Position numbers and translations under genes: made by a program. From Bacteroidota bacterium (lineage in GTDB: Bacteria > Bacteroidota > Bacteroidia > Chitinophagales > Chitinophagaceae): a stretch of DNA of 64,000 bases. Shown here piece by piece: positions 36,043-45,641 of this stretch (position 1 is its first letter; the number at the start of each line of letters is the position of its first letter). A model generated the notes under the pieces. The model was given only the letters and a program-made list of their open reading frames with translations. It was not told the origin of the DNA and ran no database searches. The stretch spans positions 709,840-773,839 of the forward strand of contig JAFEAE010000023.1 in NCBI GenBank assembly GCA_018266575.1, written 5' to 3'.

Positions 36043-38868
36043 ATGAAAGGATTATTTATTTTAGCATTATTGCTTACGTTTTATAGCCACATTACATACG
36101 CTCAAAAGAAAGTTACCGGAGCAGTAAAAGGAAAAATAGCAGATTCTACAGGACGACAAGATCTGAGCCAGGCAAGTGTTTCCGTTACATTGGATAAACA
36201 TCCGGAAAGCACACAATTCGTGGTTACCGGAAAGAGTGGTGCTTTTATGGTGCGAAGCCTCAAGCCCGGCGACTACAGTATAGTCATCAGCTTTGAAGGT
36301 TATGCACCAATTTTTCAAATGCTTAAAATTGATACAGGAACTGTTGACCTTGGAACGCTTTATTTGCAAAAGCAAACGAAGGAAATGGCAACTGTTATTG
36401 TTGAAGCACCACCGATGAAAGTGAAAGGAGATACGGTGGAATACAATGCCTCTATGTATGCCACAAAACCTAATGCAGTTGCAGAAGACCTGCTAAAAAA
36501 ATTTCCGGGAATACAAGTTGATGCGAGCGGTAATATTACTGCACAAGGAGAAACAGTGCAGCGTGTGTTGGTAAATGGTAAACGTTTTTTTAGTGATGAC
36601 CCGAAGCTTGCCACACGCAACCTGCCACCGGATATAATTGATAAGATACAAGTGTTTGATGATCTTGATGACCAAAGTAAATTTTCCGGTTTTGATGATG
36701 GCAACCGCGTAAAGACAATCAACATCACTACCAAGAAAGACAAGCGCATGGGCTATTTCGGAAGAACCGTTGCTGGTGCAGGTACTAATGAAGATTATGA
36801 TGCAAGTGTTAATATGCACCGATTTGATAATGACCAGCAGGTTTCTGTATTAGGCCAGGCGAACGATGTCAACAAACAAAATTTTACGATACAGGATATA
36901 TTAGGAAATTCTGGTGGAAGGCGCGGAGGCGGCGGGCCTGCGGCTGCAACCAACCAAAGCAGCCCCGGTGTAACATCCGTTTGGGCTGGTGGTGGAAATT
37001 ATAAAGATTCATGGGGTTCAAAAACAGACATTACCGGAAGTTATTTTTATAATTTTCAACATATTTCTTCTAATGGATCATCTAACTCAGTAAAAACTTT
37101 TGATCAACCGGATACTTCCAATATTTCTAATGCCAGTCAATCGGCTTTACAACGAACCACCAATCAACGGATTTATTTTAACCTCGAGCAAAAATTCGAT
37201 AGTAACAATTCTTTGGTGTTTCGCCCAAATATCACTTTTCAAAAATCAAGCCCGGAAGGTTCGTCAAATTCTTCAACAGTTGACCAGAATGGAAATCCCA
37301 TTTATAATACTACCGGATTTACCTCCAGTACTAACAGTGGATTTAATATAAATGGTTCAAACCTTACTTTGCGGCATAAATTCAAACACCCTTATCAGAC
37401 ATTATCCCTCGATATCAACGGAACGGTTAACACCAATAACGGTGATGGCTACATGAAATCTACCAATAATTTTTTTACGAGGGGGGTATTATCCAAAACA
37501 GATTCGCTAAATCAGTATTATAATGATTCGCTTCATTCGTATAATTTCAGCCCAACGCTTTCTTATACACAACCAATAGCAAAAAACCAGGTATTGGAGC
37601 TGAACTATAATTATACGTATAATAATAACACTACCATTAATAATACTTATGATTTTGTAGATTCTGTGAAAGGGTATACCAACTTTGACAGCTTATTCAG
37701 TAATTCATACAAGTTCACTTCTACATCAAACCGATTCACATTAAATTACAGGATTCAAAGCAATAAACTGCATTTGATGTTAGGGTCTGGGCTGCAATTT
37801 TTAGGCTTTAACAGCCGCAATACTACAAAAGACATTACTGTTGCACATAATTATGTGAATTTTACCCCAACAGTAAATCTGCAGTATTCTTTTTCAAAGA
37901 CACAACGCTTGCGTTTCTTTTATCAGGGAAGAACAGGGACACCAACAGCTTCGCAACTGCAACCACTTACTACAACAACAGACTCAATAAATTATGTTGT
38001 GGGAAATCCTGACTTAAAACCGCAGTTTACACACAGCATTCGTATGCTGTATTCTTCATTCGACCCTGCCACGCAACATGTAGTTTTTGCAACAATCAAT
38101 GCAAGCACAATTGTAAATGATATTCAGAGCGCCATTGTAAACCGGCCTAATGGCGGGCAAACGAGCACTTATGTAAACCTGAATGGAACATATAATGTAT
38201 CAGGATATTTTAATTATGGATTTGCATTAAAAAAACCTAAATCAAACCTGAATTTTATTACCAATGTAAATTATTCCCAGAGCCAGACGTTGATAAAAGA
38301 TTCGATCAAGCAGATTGATTATTCGCATGATTATATACGAAATACATTGCTTGCAGAAACCGTATCGTGGACAACTAACATCAAGAAGAATTTCGACATG
38401 AATTTTAGTTATGCCATCAACTATAATATTGCAAGAAATTCTTTGCACCCACAACAGAACCTTGATTATTTCTCTCATAAATTCAGTGCGGAAATAACAG
38501 CATATACAAACAGCGGATGGCTCATTGCCACAACATTTGATTATACATACACAGATACCCGTGTAGCCGGATATACAGCCAGTGTTCCGTTGCTGAGCCC
38601 AAGCATTGCAAAATCTATTTTTAAAAAGAAAAACGGAGAGATACGCCTTACGGCATTTGACCTGCTGAACGCAAATACCTATGTAAGCAAAACTATCTCA
38701 CAAAATCTTATTACCGCAAGCAGATCGAATACACTTAGCCGTTATGTTATGCTCACGTTTACCTGGAACCTCAATAACTTTGCAGGCTCACAACAAAACA
38801 AAATGCCGGGTATGTTCAACAATTTCCGCAGAGGTGGCGGCGGTGGTTTTCGTCAGCCCATAAATTAA
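36043..38868 (+). CDS. Outer-membrane beta-barrel protein with carboxypeptidase-regulatory-like domain
   Basis: Outer-membrane protein of 941 residues. A signal peptide (1-20, HITYA-Q) precedes a carboxypeptidase-D regulatory-like domain (VTGAVKGKIADSTGRQDLSQASVSV to VDLGTLYLQKQ), a plug-like segment (YNASMYATKPNAVAEDLLKKFPGIQVDASGNI and RVLVNGKRFFSDDPKLATRN), then an Asn/Ser/Thr-rich barrel of the outer membrane beta-barrel protein class. The plug segment looks like that of TonB-dependent receptors, but no clear TonB box or SusD partner is seen. It probably imports or binds an unknown ligand. A Gly-rich stretch lies near 285-300 and at the C-terminus (RRGGGGGF). It stands alone after the helicase gene. 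Confidence 0.9.
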   Translation: MKGLFILALLLTFYSHITYAQKKVTGAVKGKIADSTGRQDLSQASVSVTLDKHPESTQFVVTGKSGAFMVRSLKPGDYSIVISFEGYAPIFQMLKIDTGTVDLGTLYLQKQTKEMATVIVEAPPMKVKGDTVEYNASMYATKPNAVAEDLLKKFPGIQVDASGNITAQGETVQRVLVNGKRFFSDDPKLATRNLPPDIIDKIQVFDDLDDQSKFSGFDDGNRVKTINITTKKDKRMGYFGRTVAGAGTNEDYDASVNMHRFDNDQQVSVLGQANDVNKQNFTIQDILGNSGGRRGGGGPAAATNQSSPGVTSVWAGGGNYKDSWGSKTDITGSYFYNFQHISSNGSSNSVKTFDQPDTSNISNASQSALQRTTNQRIYFNLEQKFDSNNSLVFRPNITFQKSSPEGSSNSSTVDQNGNPIYNTTGFTSSTNSGFNINGSNLTLRHKFKHPYQTLSLDINGTVNTNNGDGYMKSTNNFFTRGVLSKTDSLNQYYNDSLHSYNFSPTLSYTQPIAKNQVLELNYNYTYNNNTTINNTYDFVDSVKGYTNFDSLFSNSYKFTSTSNRFTLNYRIQSNKLHLMLGSGLQFLGFNSRNTTKDITVAHNYVNFTPTVNLQYSFSKTQRLRFFYQGRTGTPTASQLQPLTTTTDSINYVVGNPDLKPQFTHSIRMLYSSFDPATQHVVFATINASTIVNDIQSAIVNRPNGGQTSTYVNLNGTYNVSGYFNYGFALKKPKSNLNFITNVNYSQSQTLIKDSIKQIDYSHDYIRNTLLAETVSWTTNIKKNFDMNFSYAINYNIARNSLHPQQNLDYFSHKFSAEITAYTNSGWLIATTFDYTYTDTRVAGYTASVPLLSPSIAKSIFKKKNGEIRLTAFDLLNANTYVSKTISQNLITASRSNTLSRYVMLTFTWNLNNFAGSQQNKMPGMFNNFRRGGGGGFRQPIN

Positions 38869-38886
38869 TAAAAGCCAAATAAAAAT

Positions 38887-38906
38887 GCCGCATCTTTCGA
38901 TGCGGC
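38887..38906. terminator. Hairpin after the outer-membrane protein gene
   Basis: Perfect 8-bp stem GCCGCATC/GATGCGGC with loop TTTC, 18 bases after the stop. On the plus strand it is not followed by a U-run, while on the minus strand it is followed by UUUUU, so it looks more like a minus-strand terminator; for the plus-strand gene it may act as a transcript end stabiliser. Confidence 0.65.
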
Positions 38907-38909
38907 CAG

Positions 38910-39239
38910 GCACATACATTGTGGTTTCAGAGGTAAGTGCTTTTCTTTTATAAGAATTTCAAAAATTATTTGTGTTTTCTTTCGTGGTAAGAAACTTTGG
39001 CCATCGGGGAGCGGCCGCTCAATATCACACACAATAACGTTTTCAGGAAGTGATATAAATTGGTGGAGGGACGATAGCTTTGTTTGTATATTTTCGCCGT
39101 GTGCGTGTTAAAATACATCTCGTTCTTTTTCATTGATATTAGATTTTAGTGGAAAAGAGGCATGGGAACGGGTTGATAACGAAGTTTTTCGCATATTATT
39201 ATAGGGCATTTGTTAAAATATGCGTTAGTACATTTTCTA
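38910..39239. other. Non-coding gap without recognised gene
   Basis: I see no coding frame with family character here. A 12-base palindrome GAGCGGCCGCTC at 39009-39020 stands out in AT-rich sequence, but nothing suggests a role. Confidence 0.5.
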
Positions 39240-39270
39240 TTGCATCAACCCTGAAAATGTTGTAATATTG
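39240..39270 (+). promoter_or_regulatory. Candidate promoter for the small secreted protein
   Basis: TTG (39240-39242), a 20-base spacer and TAATATTG (39263-39270, one mismatch to TAnnTTTG), 17 bases before the ATG at 39288. Confidence 0.5.
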
Positions 39271-39287
39271 ATACAGGGCTACTAACC

Positions 39288-39860
39288 ATGAAAAGATCGT
39301 TTACCACACTTACCTTTATTGTTCTGGCGGCAGCGTTGCATGCGCAGGGGGTCTTTTCTAATAAAACAAATGCTACTCTCGAAAAAGTCATCCAGGATTA
39401 TCCCAACCGGTTTAAAAACATCAAAGGCGAAGTTATAATTGAAAACCCGCAAACAACCGAATACAGATCTAAAGTTGAGGTACCGGGCTCAACTTCGTGT
39501 ACTGTTACCCGTTATAGTTCTAAAAAGGATGATGTATATAGCTGGACCTGCATCGTTTTTGAAGGGGATAATTTTGACCAGGTAAGTAATAAGTTCAAAG
39601 AAACATTTAACCAGATAAAAAATACGATCATTAAGGTAGAAGGGCAAAAACCGTTTATTCTGAACGGGCAATATGAAACACCTTCAGAAGAAAAAAAATT
39701 TACCACTGTAATATTTGAATTGTTACCAGCCGTTGGCGAAATGAAAAAAGTAAAAGTTGACCTCTCTCTTGAATATGAAATGACAGGCTGGAAAGTTTCT
39801 TTAAGTGTTTACGACCGCGACAGAAAAGATGACGAACAAGGGACTATTACAGGAAGATAA
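39288..39860 (+). CDS. Hypothetical exported protein
   Basis: Exported protein of 190 residues that I do not recognise. It has a signal peptide (MKRSFTTLTFIVLAAALHAQ). The mature part is a mixed alpha/beta domain with LEKVIQDYPNRFKNIKGEVI, alternating polar strands and the charged end YDRDRKDDEQGTITGR. There are no catalytic motifs that I can name; one Cys pair (SCTV, WTCI) lies on neighbouring strands. It has its own candidate promoter and converges with the hybrid kinase gene, 13 bases apart. Confidence 0.75.
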   Translation: MKRSFTTLTFIVLAAALHAQGVFSNKTNATLEKVIQDYPNRFKNIKGEVIIENPQTTEYRSKVEVPGSTSCTVTRYSSKKDDVYSWTCIVFEGDNFDQVSNKFKETFNQIKNTIIKVEGQKPFILNGQYETPSEEKKFTTVIFELLPAVGEMKKVKVDLSLEYEMTGWKVSLSVYDRDRKDDEQGTITGR

Positions 39861-39873
39861 TTTATTTCCCTTC

Positions 39874-42800
39874 TTAAATCAACAACATGTAATTTTTCAG
39901 CACCGCTTCTATTTCTTCTCGCTTGAATGGTTTTGAAATATAATTATTCATTCCTGCTTCAAGGCATCTTTCCCGGTCGCCTTTCATTGCATCCGCTGTT
40001 AATGCTATGATCGGAACCAGCCCATGCGGATCTGGTAACTTACGCATCAGTTTTGTGGTGGTATATCCATCCATTTCAGGCATGTTCACATCCATAAAAA
40101 TAAGGACAGGGTCATAATGTGGCAACGCTTCCAGCGCTTCTTTTCCGCTATGCATTTGTATCACTTCAAATCCCATTCTCTTTAATACTTCGGAGATCAG
40201 CAACATATTGATCGGGTCATCATCAATCACCATAATACTTGCAGCCTGGGATATTTTTTCAATCACGGGTAAAGATGGATGTAATGAATCGTTCTGCATT
40301 CCTTTTTCAAACAAGGATAATAATGTGCTGTAGAGCTCATGCATCTTAACAGGCTTCGATAAAAATTTACTGATTCCTATCTTATCTGCATCATACTGGT
40401 ACATGTTTTTCTCAATAGATGAGAGCATCAAAATTGTGGGTTGGTTTCCTGTGGTTTTCTTTTTAATTTCTTTTACCAACGTGATGCCATCCATCTCCGG
40501 CATGTGATGATCTGTGATGATGAGATCGTATGGCTGCTTGCTTTGTTCTGCGTGTTGAATTTTTGTGAGTGCAGTGCGACCATCGTGAACTGCTTCGCTG
40601 TTGATGCCGAGATAACTTAATATTTCCTGCATCAGGTGTCTGTTCGTTTCATTATCATCAACCACCAAAACCCGCTGCAGTAAAGGTTTTCCGGGCGGCA
40701 GGATTTCCGGTAATTCATTAGCAACTTCCAACGAAATATGAAAAGTAAACACACTTCCTTTGCCTGGTTCACTTTCAACAGAAAGCGACCCGTTCATCAA
40801 TTCGGTAAGGCTTTTTGAAATCGTCAACCCCAAACCTGTGCCCCCGTATTTTCTTGTCGTTGATGTATCTGCCTGGGTGAAGCTCTCGAAAATCTTGCCT
40901 AATTTTTCCTGCGGTATCCCTATTCCTGTATCGGCAACATCAATGGAAATATCCATGAACTTCTTATCTGCCTTCAAATAAATATCACTTGTCCTTTTTA
41001 TCGACACAAATATTTCTCCTTGTTTAGTAAACTTGATGGCGTTGCCGAGGAGGTTTACAAGCACCTGCCTGATGCGGACCGGGTCACCAATAAATTGTGA
41101 AGGAATACCTTGCTCAACTTTAAAAAGCATTTCCAGTTTTTTCTCGTAGGCTTTTACGGTGAGTATATCAATCGTTGCTTCAACCAATTCATCCAATTTG
41201 AAAATGGTATTCTCTATCAATAATTTCCCGGCTTCAATTTTAGAGAAGTCAAGCACATCATTAATGATATCAAGCAAACCGTACGCAGAGCGTTTTACAT
41301 TTTCCAGGTAATCGCGTTGTGTTTTTTGGAGGTCGGTTGTCAGTACAAGGTCTGTGAAACCGATTATACCATTCATAGGCGTACGTAATTCGTGGCTCAT
41401 ATTTGCCATGAATTCACTCTTAGCCTGGCTTGCAGATTCCGCCATCTCTTTTGCCTGTATCAGTTCTACTTCAATTTCTTTTCTTTCAATTGCTGCAGAA
41501 AGCGACGATGCATACGATTTTAAAATTGAAAATTCCGCTTCCGTCCATTCTCGGCCTTTTTTAAATTCGTCAAAACCAACAAAGCCCCAGAACTGGTCTT
41601 TAATGAAAATAGGCACAGCAACAGACGATAGTAATTTGGAACGCTGATAAATTGCAATCAGTTGTTGGTCGCTTTCGTTGTCTCTATAACTGATGAAATG
41701 CTGACCGGCTTTTAATGGCGCAATAATGCCTTTGATATTTTCAAAAGGAATATTTTTTATTGTAGGGTTATTCAGCCTTAAATCGGCACTGTCTTCTGTC
41801 CATTCGAAAACTTCCGAGGTATACCATTTTTGCTCATTATTATTAAAATGATTCTGGAAAATATATACCCGGTCAACCATTGCATTTTTCCCCAATGATT
41901 TTATTGATTCGGAAATTGCCTGGTTAAGATTTGTATTGATAAGCAAAGCATGTGTTGCTTCTGCAACAGCCTGCAACAACTGGTCTTTCTTTTTTATATT
42001 TTCCTGGATGGATTTTTGAACCGTAATATTTCTTGATGTACAGATCAGTTTGATAACTTCATTATCATCGATGATCGGTTTCAGGATACTTTCAAGCCAT
42101 ATATAAGAACCATCTTGCTTGGCGATGCGGTAACGGATAGTAAGCGTTTCGTTATCTGCCAAAGAGTTCCTGTTTTCTTCTGAAGGGAAAAATTTAAAAC
42201 GGTCGTCGGGATGAACATACTGCACTATCGATCTTCCGATGATATCATCTACTTCATATCCCAGCACTTTTGTTACCGAGGGAGACAAATACCACATCGT
42301 TCCATCAGCAGCATGAACACTAATGATATCTTCAGAATTTTCTGCAAGCAAACGGAATTTTTGCTCACTGTTCAGTAATGCATTTTCAGATTCCTTTTGT
42401 GAAGTAATATCCTGCGCAACTCCAAAAAATGTTTTGTTGTTCAGCACTTTTCCTTTTACAGATAAATAACGCATCCACCCTTGTTCAGTAATAACGCGAC
42501 AGGAAAATAAACTTTCATGCTCTGGTTCGTTTTTATTTTCTTTCGCTTTTGAGAACTCTTCAAGCACAGCAAGAAAGTCTTCGGGCACAATATATTTTTG
42601 AAGAAACTCTTCAAGATCGATTTTGTTATAACTGTTTTCAATGGCAAGCAAAGCCATTAATTCTTTACTGAGTTCTATCAGCCTTGTCTCAAAATCATAT
42701 TTCCACGAACCCATTTTTGCATACGTCATTGTGTAAGACAAAGTTTCAATCGCCTCTTCTTTTATTTGTTGTGATTGTATTTTCGCTGTAACATCAGATC

Positions 42801-43821
42801 CGATTCCTTGTATTTCCTGGACGAACCCTGATTCATCAGTGAGCGCAAGAAATTCCCATTCGGTCCATAGAAAATCACGCGTTTTGCCAATTGGCTTTTT
42901 TATTGTTAACCGTGAAATTTTTCCGGGGTTTCTCCAACAATCATCAGCAGCCTGCTGGCAGCGAAGCATATCTTTCGGAAAAATGGTTTCGTAAAAAAAC
43001 TTACTGTAGATTTCTTCTTGTGTGTGTTGAAATGTATTCATGAACGCAGGATTGGCATAGGTAAAATTGCCAACCTTGTTTATGCGGATCACATAGTTTG
43101 TTTGAGAATGAAGAATAGATGCGAGATGTGTTTTTTCATTCAGCAGGTCATTCTTTGCCTTTTGTAGTTCGGAATAATTTTTTTCTCCACGTTTGAAAGC
43201 AGGTTCAAGCACCATGATCACCAAACATACAATTGCAATGATCAACGAAATGAATTTTCCCGTATCAATTGTTGAAGCTTCGTTGTTTTTTTCATTAACG
43301 ATAGCGGTATATCGTTTCGTTATTTCTCTCATTAACGCCAGGTAGCTCTGCTCGTTGCTCATGGTAGAGCGCAGGTACAAACCTCTGTTTGATGCTAGAG
43401 AATTGGAATCTGCTTTTGAAAGTTCCGTTCCGATTTTAACGAGCCCGCTATAATGCGGGTTTGCGGAAGAAAGCAATATGCGGATATCAAAAATCTGTTG
43501 CGGAATCGGGAGTTGCTCGCTGGCATCCTGCTTTGCCAGGAATTCCTGTTGTTTCTGAAATGTTTCTATCGCAGCAGCAAGGCTGTCTTTTACGGATTGT
43601 GCCTGCTCGTTGTTAAGCACAACGCCGGATAATATCGCAACGTCTTTTGCGATTACCTGGCTAAGGGTTTGTTGCCGGCCGGATATACTTCTTGCTTCTG
43701 TATACTTATTGTTTTCCGTAGAATTGATATGCATCAGGTAGTATGCAAAAAAATTAAACAGAAGCACAAGTGCAAACAGAATAACGGATATACGGATGAG
43801 CTTTCTAAAGGGACTCTTCAT
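39874..43821 (-). CDS. Hybrid sensor histidine kinase/response regulator
   Basis: Membrane sensor kinase of 1315 residues. Helix 1 is about 8-28 and helix 2 about 188-208; the periplasmic region between them starts ARSISGRQQTLSQVIAKDVAIL, similar to PilJ/nitrate-sensor type N-terminal domains. Then come three PAS-like domains (about 230-600; the third with ISVHAADGTMWYLSPSVTKVLGYE), a GAF domain (about 620-780), HisKA with SHELRTPMNGIIGF (His near 809) and HATPase with DTGIGIPQEKLGKIFESF and KYGGTGLGLTISKSL. Two receiver domains end the protein, with phospho-acceptor Asp in LIITDHHMPEMDG near 1102 and LIFMDVNMPEMDG near 1244. There is no HPt domain, and no response regulator gene is adjacent. 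Confidence 0.95.
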   Translation of the reverse strand: MKSPFRKLIRISVILFALVLLFNFFAYYLMHINSTENNKYTEARSISGRQQTLSQVIAKDVAILSGVVLNNEQAQSVKDSLAAAIETFQKQQEFLAKQDASEQLPIPQQIFDIRILLSSANPHYSGLVKIGTELSKADSNSLASNRGLYLRSTMSNEQSYLALMREITKRYTAIVNEKNNEASTIDTGKFISLIIAIVCLVIMVLEPAFKRGEKNYSELQKAKNDLLNEKTHLASILHSQTNYVIRINKVGNFTYANPAFMNTFQHTQEEIYSKFFYETIFPKDMLRCQQAADDCWRNPGKISRLTIKKPIGKTRDFLWTEWEFLALTDESGFVQEIQGIGSDVTAKIQSQQIKEEAIETLSYTMTYAKMGSWKYDFETRLIELSKELMALLAIENSYNKIDLEEFLQKYIVPEDFLAVLEEFSKAKENKNEPEHESLFSCRVITEQGWMRYLSVKGKVLNNKTFFGVAQDITSQKESENALLNSEQKFRLLAENSEDIISVHAADGTMWYLSPSVTKVLGYEVDDIIGRSIVQYVHPDDRFKFFPSEENRNSLADNETLTIRYRIAKQDGSYIWLESILKPIIDDNEVIKLICTSRNITVQKSIQENIKKKDQLLQAVAEATHALLINTNLNQAISESIKSLGKNAMVDRVYIFQNHFNNNEQKWYTSEVFEWTEDSADLRLNNPTIKNIPFENIKGIIAPLKAGQHFISYRDNESDQQLIAIYQRSKLLSSVAVPIFIKDQFWGFVGFDEFKKGREWTEAEFSILKSYASSLSAAIERKEIEVELIQAKEMAESASQAKSEFMANMSHELRTPMNGIIGFTDLVLTTDLQKTQRDYLENVKRSAYGLLDIINDVLDFSKIEAGKLLIENTIFKLDELVEATIDILTVKAYEKKLEMLFKVEQGIPSQFIGDPVRIRQVLVNLLGNAIKFTKQGEIFVSIKRTSDIYLKADKKFMDISIDVADTGIGIPQEKLGKIFESFTQADTSTTRKYGGTGLGLTISKSLTELMNGSLSVESEPGKGSVFTFHISLEVANELPEILPPGKPLLQRVLVVDDNETNRHLMQEILSYLGINSEAVHDGRTALTKIQHAEQSKQPYDLIITDHHMPEMDGITLVKEIKKKTTGNQPTILMLSSIEKNMYQYDADKIGISKFLSKPVKMHELYSTLLSLFEKGMQNDSLHPSLPVIEKISQAASIMVIDDDPINMLLISEVLKRMGFEVIQMHSGKEALEALPHYDPVLIFMDVNMPEMDGYTTTKLMRKLPDPHGLVPIIALTADAMKGDRERCLEAGMNNYISKPFKREEIEAVLKNYMLLI

Positions 43822-43976
43822 GGTTTTTGCAGAGGATTTGCTCTACAGTAACGAAAAATCCGGCGTTTAAGTTTCTGTGAAGAAGAAAAAATTAATAAAA
43901 AGCTATGAATCAGTTCTTTGAAAAAAAATACATTTTAATAATAGCCTGATGAACAGGTTTTTAGAAAGAAGATATT

Positions 43977-44264
43977 TTAGCGGGAAACTACAGGCTTTCC
44001 GGGGAAATAATATTTCCAGAACCACATGATAGTGAAAGATGGAATGAAATCTGTTCCGGGAAAAATCTCTTCGATGAAATTGAAAACGCTTCCAAAGGCG
44101 CCTTTCCATCCACCAAAAGTTTTATAAAAAATAATTGCAGAAACCGGTGCCCAGATAATATCTCCAAACTCGCCGATGCCGGGAATAATGTATGTCATGC
44201 AACCGATGGCATCCATCAAAATGCAGAATAATAGGGAAGGAACGGGTTTATTCATATTAAACAT
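43977..44264 (-). CDS. Small membrane protein
   Basis: Predicted membrane protein of 95 residues, possibly starting at the second Met (MNKPVPSLLF). It has two or three hydrophobic segments (LLFCILMDAIGCMTYIIPGIGEF, IIWAPVSAIIFYKTFGGW, FIPSFTIMWFWKYYF) with conserved-looking Gly and Pro. Proteins of this look are common in Bacteroidota and have no known function. It lies alone between the hybrid kinase and the TPR gene. Confidence 0.65.
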   Translation of the reverse strand: MFNMNKPVPSLLFCILMDAIGCMTYIIPGIGEFGDIIWAPVSAIIFYKTFGGWKGAFGSVFNFIEEIFPGTDFIPSFTIMWFWKYYFPGKPVVSR

Positions 44265-44314
44265 ATATTCAAAACATATACCAGATTCTTCTTTTGAAAT
44301 ATTGTCAAAGCATT

Positions 44315-45631
44315 TTATTTGTCTGTGGATTTAATTTCAGACATCCATTTTATAGCATCTGGTTCTCCTTTTTCAACTGCCATTTCCATGTAACTCATCG
44401 CTTGTTCTATTTCTCCTTGCTCAAATAAAAACCTGGCATAAAAATACTCTAACCAATCAACTGGTATCTTGATGTTCTCAAACGCTTTTTGAAAACATTC
44501 CCGAGCTTTGCTTACCTCGTTTCTTTTTTGATGATATAATGCCATATTTCTGTAAGAATAAGCGGCATCGTTCTCTTTTGTTTGTTGCGCTATAGATAAA
44601 TAATATTTTCCGGTATCAGTATCGCCAAGCATTATAAAAGCAAAACCAATATTATCATTGGCATAGCCAAAACTTGGATTAATCTCCAAAGCTTTTTGAA
44701 AATTGCTTATACTTTTTTGGTATTCTGTTTTCCATAGATGTGAATATCCAATGTTATTGTATATAGTAGCTTTTAAAGAATTGCTTTGTGTAAGAAAAAT
44801 TGCCTTTTGATAGGCACTTATCGCATCATCAAAATTCTTCTGTTTCGAATATTGAAAAGCTTCTTTAAAAAATGATTTTGCCAAGAGTTCTTGTTTGTTG
44901 ATAACAGGATTTGCGTCTTGTGCGATATAAGAAATTGCATTTTCAAATTCTTTCTTCATATCTGATGGCAAAAAATTTTTCCATGCAGGATTAGGTTGAT
45001 CAATCATGCTTGAATGAAGTGCCATTGCATAAACCATTACAGGAACCGGCATTGAAGAAGTAAAATTCCAGCTTCGTTGCCAAAACCCATCTGTTTGCTT
45101 GCCAACATCTGTTATTGTTTGTGCAAGTATAACACCCCAACCTTTGAAAATGCCAATTAAATAGAATACAAAATGATGTTCGTTATGAATCCAATCTATA
45201 TTTACTTCAGCAAGGCGAATTTGAATAAATTGGAAAACAACGTTAAACAGAAGGCGCTTGGGATTTTTTATTATCGATTTAGCAAATATTAATTTATAGT
45301 TGTGGCCACTATCTGTTTTAATGGCTTCAAGTTCGCATTCAAAAGGCATTCCCTGAAATGAATAAGGCGTTTCACTGCCGTCTCTGATGTCTTCAACTAC
45401 AGTAAAAGAAATTTTTGAAGGGGCTATTTTATTTAACAAACAGAGATCTTGCAAAAGTGGCTCAATTGCTATTTGTTTATGTGCAAAAGATTTTGGGAAG
45501 AATGTTTCTGTATATAAAATGGGATTAAAATCACCGGAAGGGTAACCATAAGATTTTACAAGCCATTTGAAAGTATCAGTTACCCACTCTTTGTCCGTAT
45601 CTGTGATATAAAATCTTTTATTATCTCCCAT
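44315..45631 (-). CDS. TPR-repeat protein with unknown N-terminal domain
   Basis: Protein of 438 residues from the ATG at 45631. The C-terminal third has about four to five TPR repeats (SYHLWKTEYQKSISNFQKALEINPSFGYANDNIG, then DTDTGKYYLSIAQQTKENDAAYSYRNMALYHQKRNE and further). The N-terminal 200 residues are not recognised, but NEHHFVFYLIGIFKGWGVILAQT recalls families with a His-rich, metal-binding-like helix. The gene begins ten bases after the mqnC stop, so translation is probably coupled. An alternative TTG start (45652) would overlap mqnC. Confidence 0.78.
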   Translation of the reverse strand: MGDNKRFYITDTDKEWVTDTFKWLVKSYGYPSGDFNPILYTETFFPKSFAHKQIAIEPLLQDLCLLNKIAPSKISFTVVEDIRDGSETPYSFQGMPFECELEAIKTDSGHNYKLIFAKSIIKNPKRLLFNVVFQFIQIRLAEVNIDWIHNEHHFVFYLIGIFKGWGVILAQTITDVGKQTDGFWQRSWNFTSSMPVPVMVYAMALHSSMIDQPNPAWKNFLPSDMKKEFENAISYIAQDANPVINKQELLAKSFFKEAFQYSKQKNFDDAISAYQKAIFLTQSNSLKATIYNNIGYSHLWKTEYQKSISNFQKALEINPSFGYANDNIGFAFIMLGDTDTGKYYLSIAQQTKENDAAYSYRNMALYHQKRNEVSKARECFQKAFENIKIPVDWLEYFYARFLFEQGEIEQAMSYMEMAVEKGEPDAIKWMSEIKSTDK

Positions 45632-45641
45632 TTCAAAATGA

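Noticed and set aside
38887..38906. Strong plus-strand terminator after the outer-membrane protein gene
   Set aside because: The stem is good, but the U-run is on the other side, so it is listed with lower confidence and without strand.
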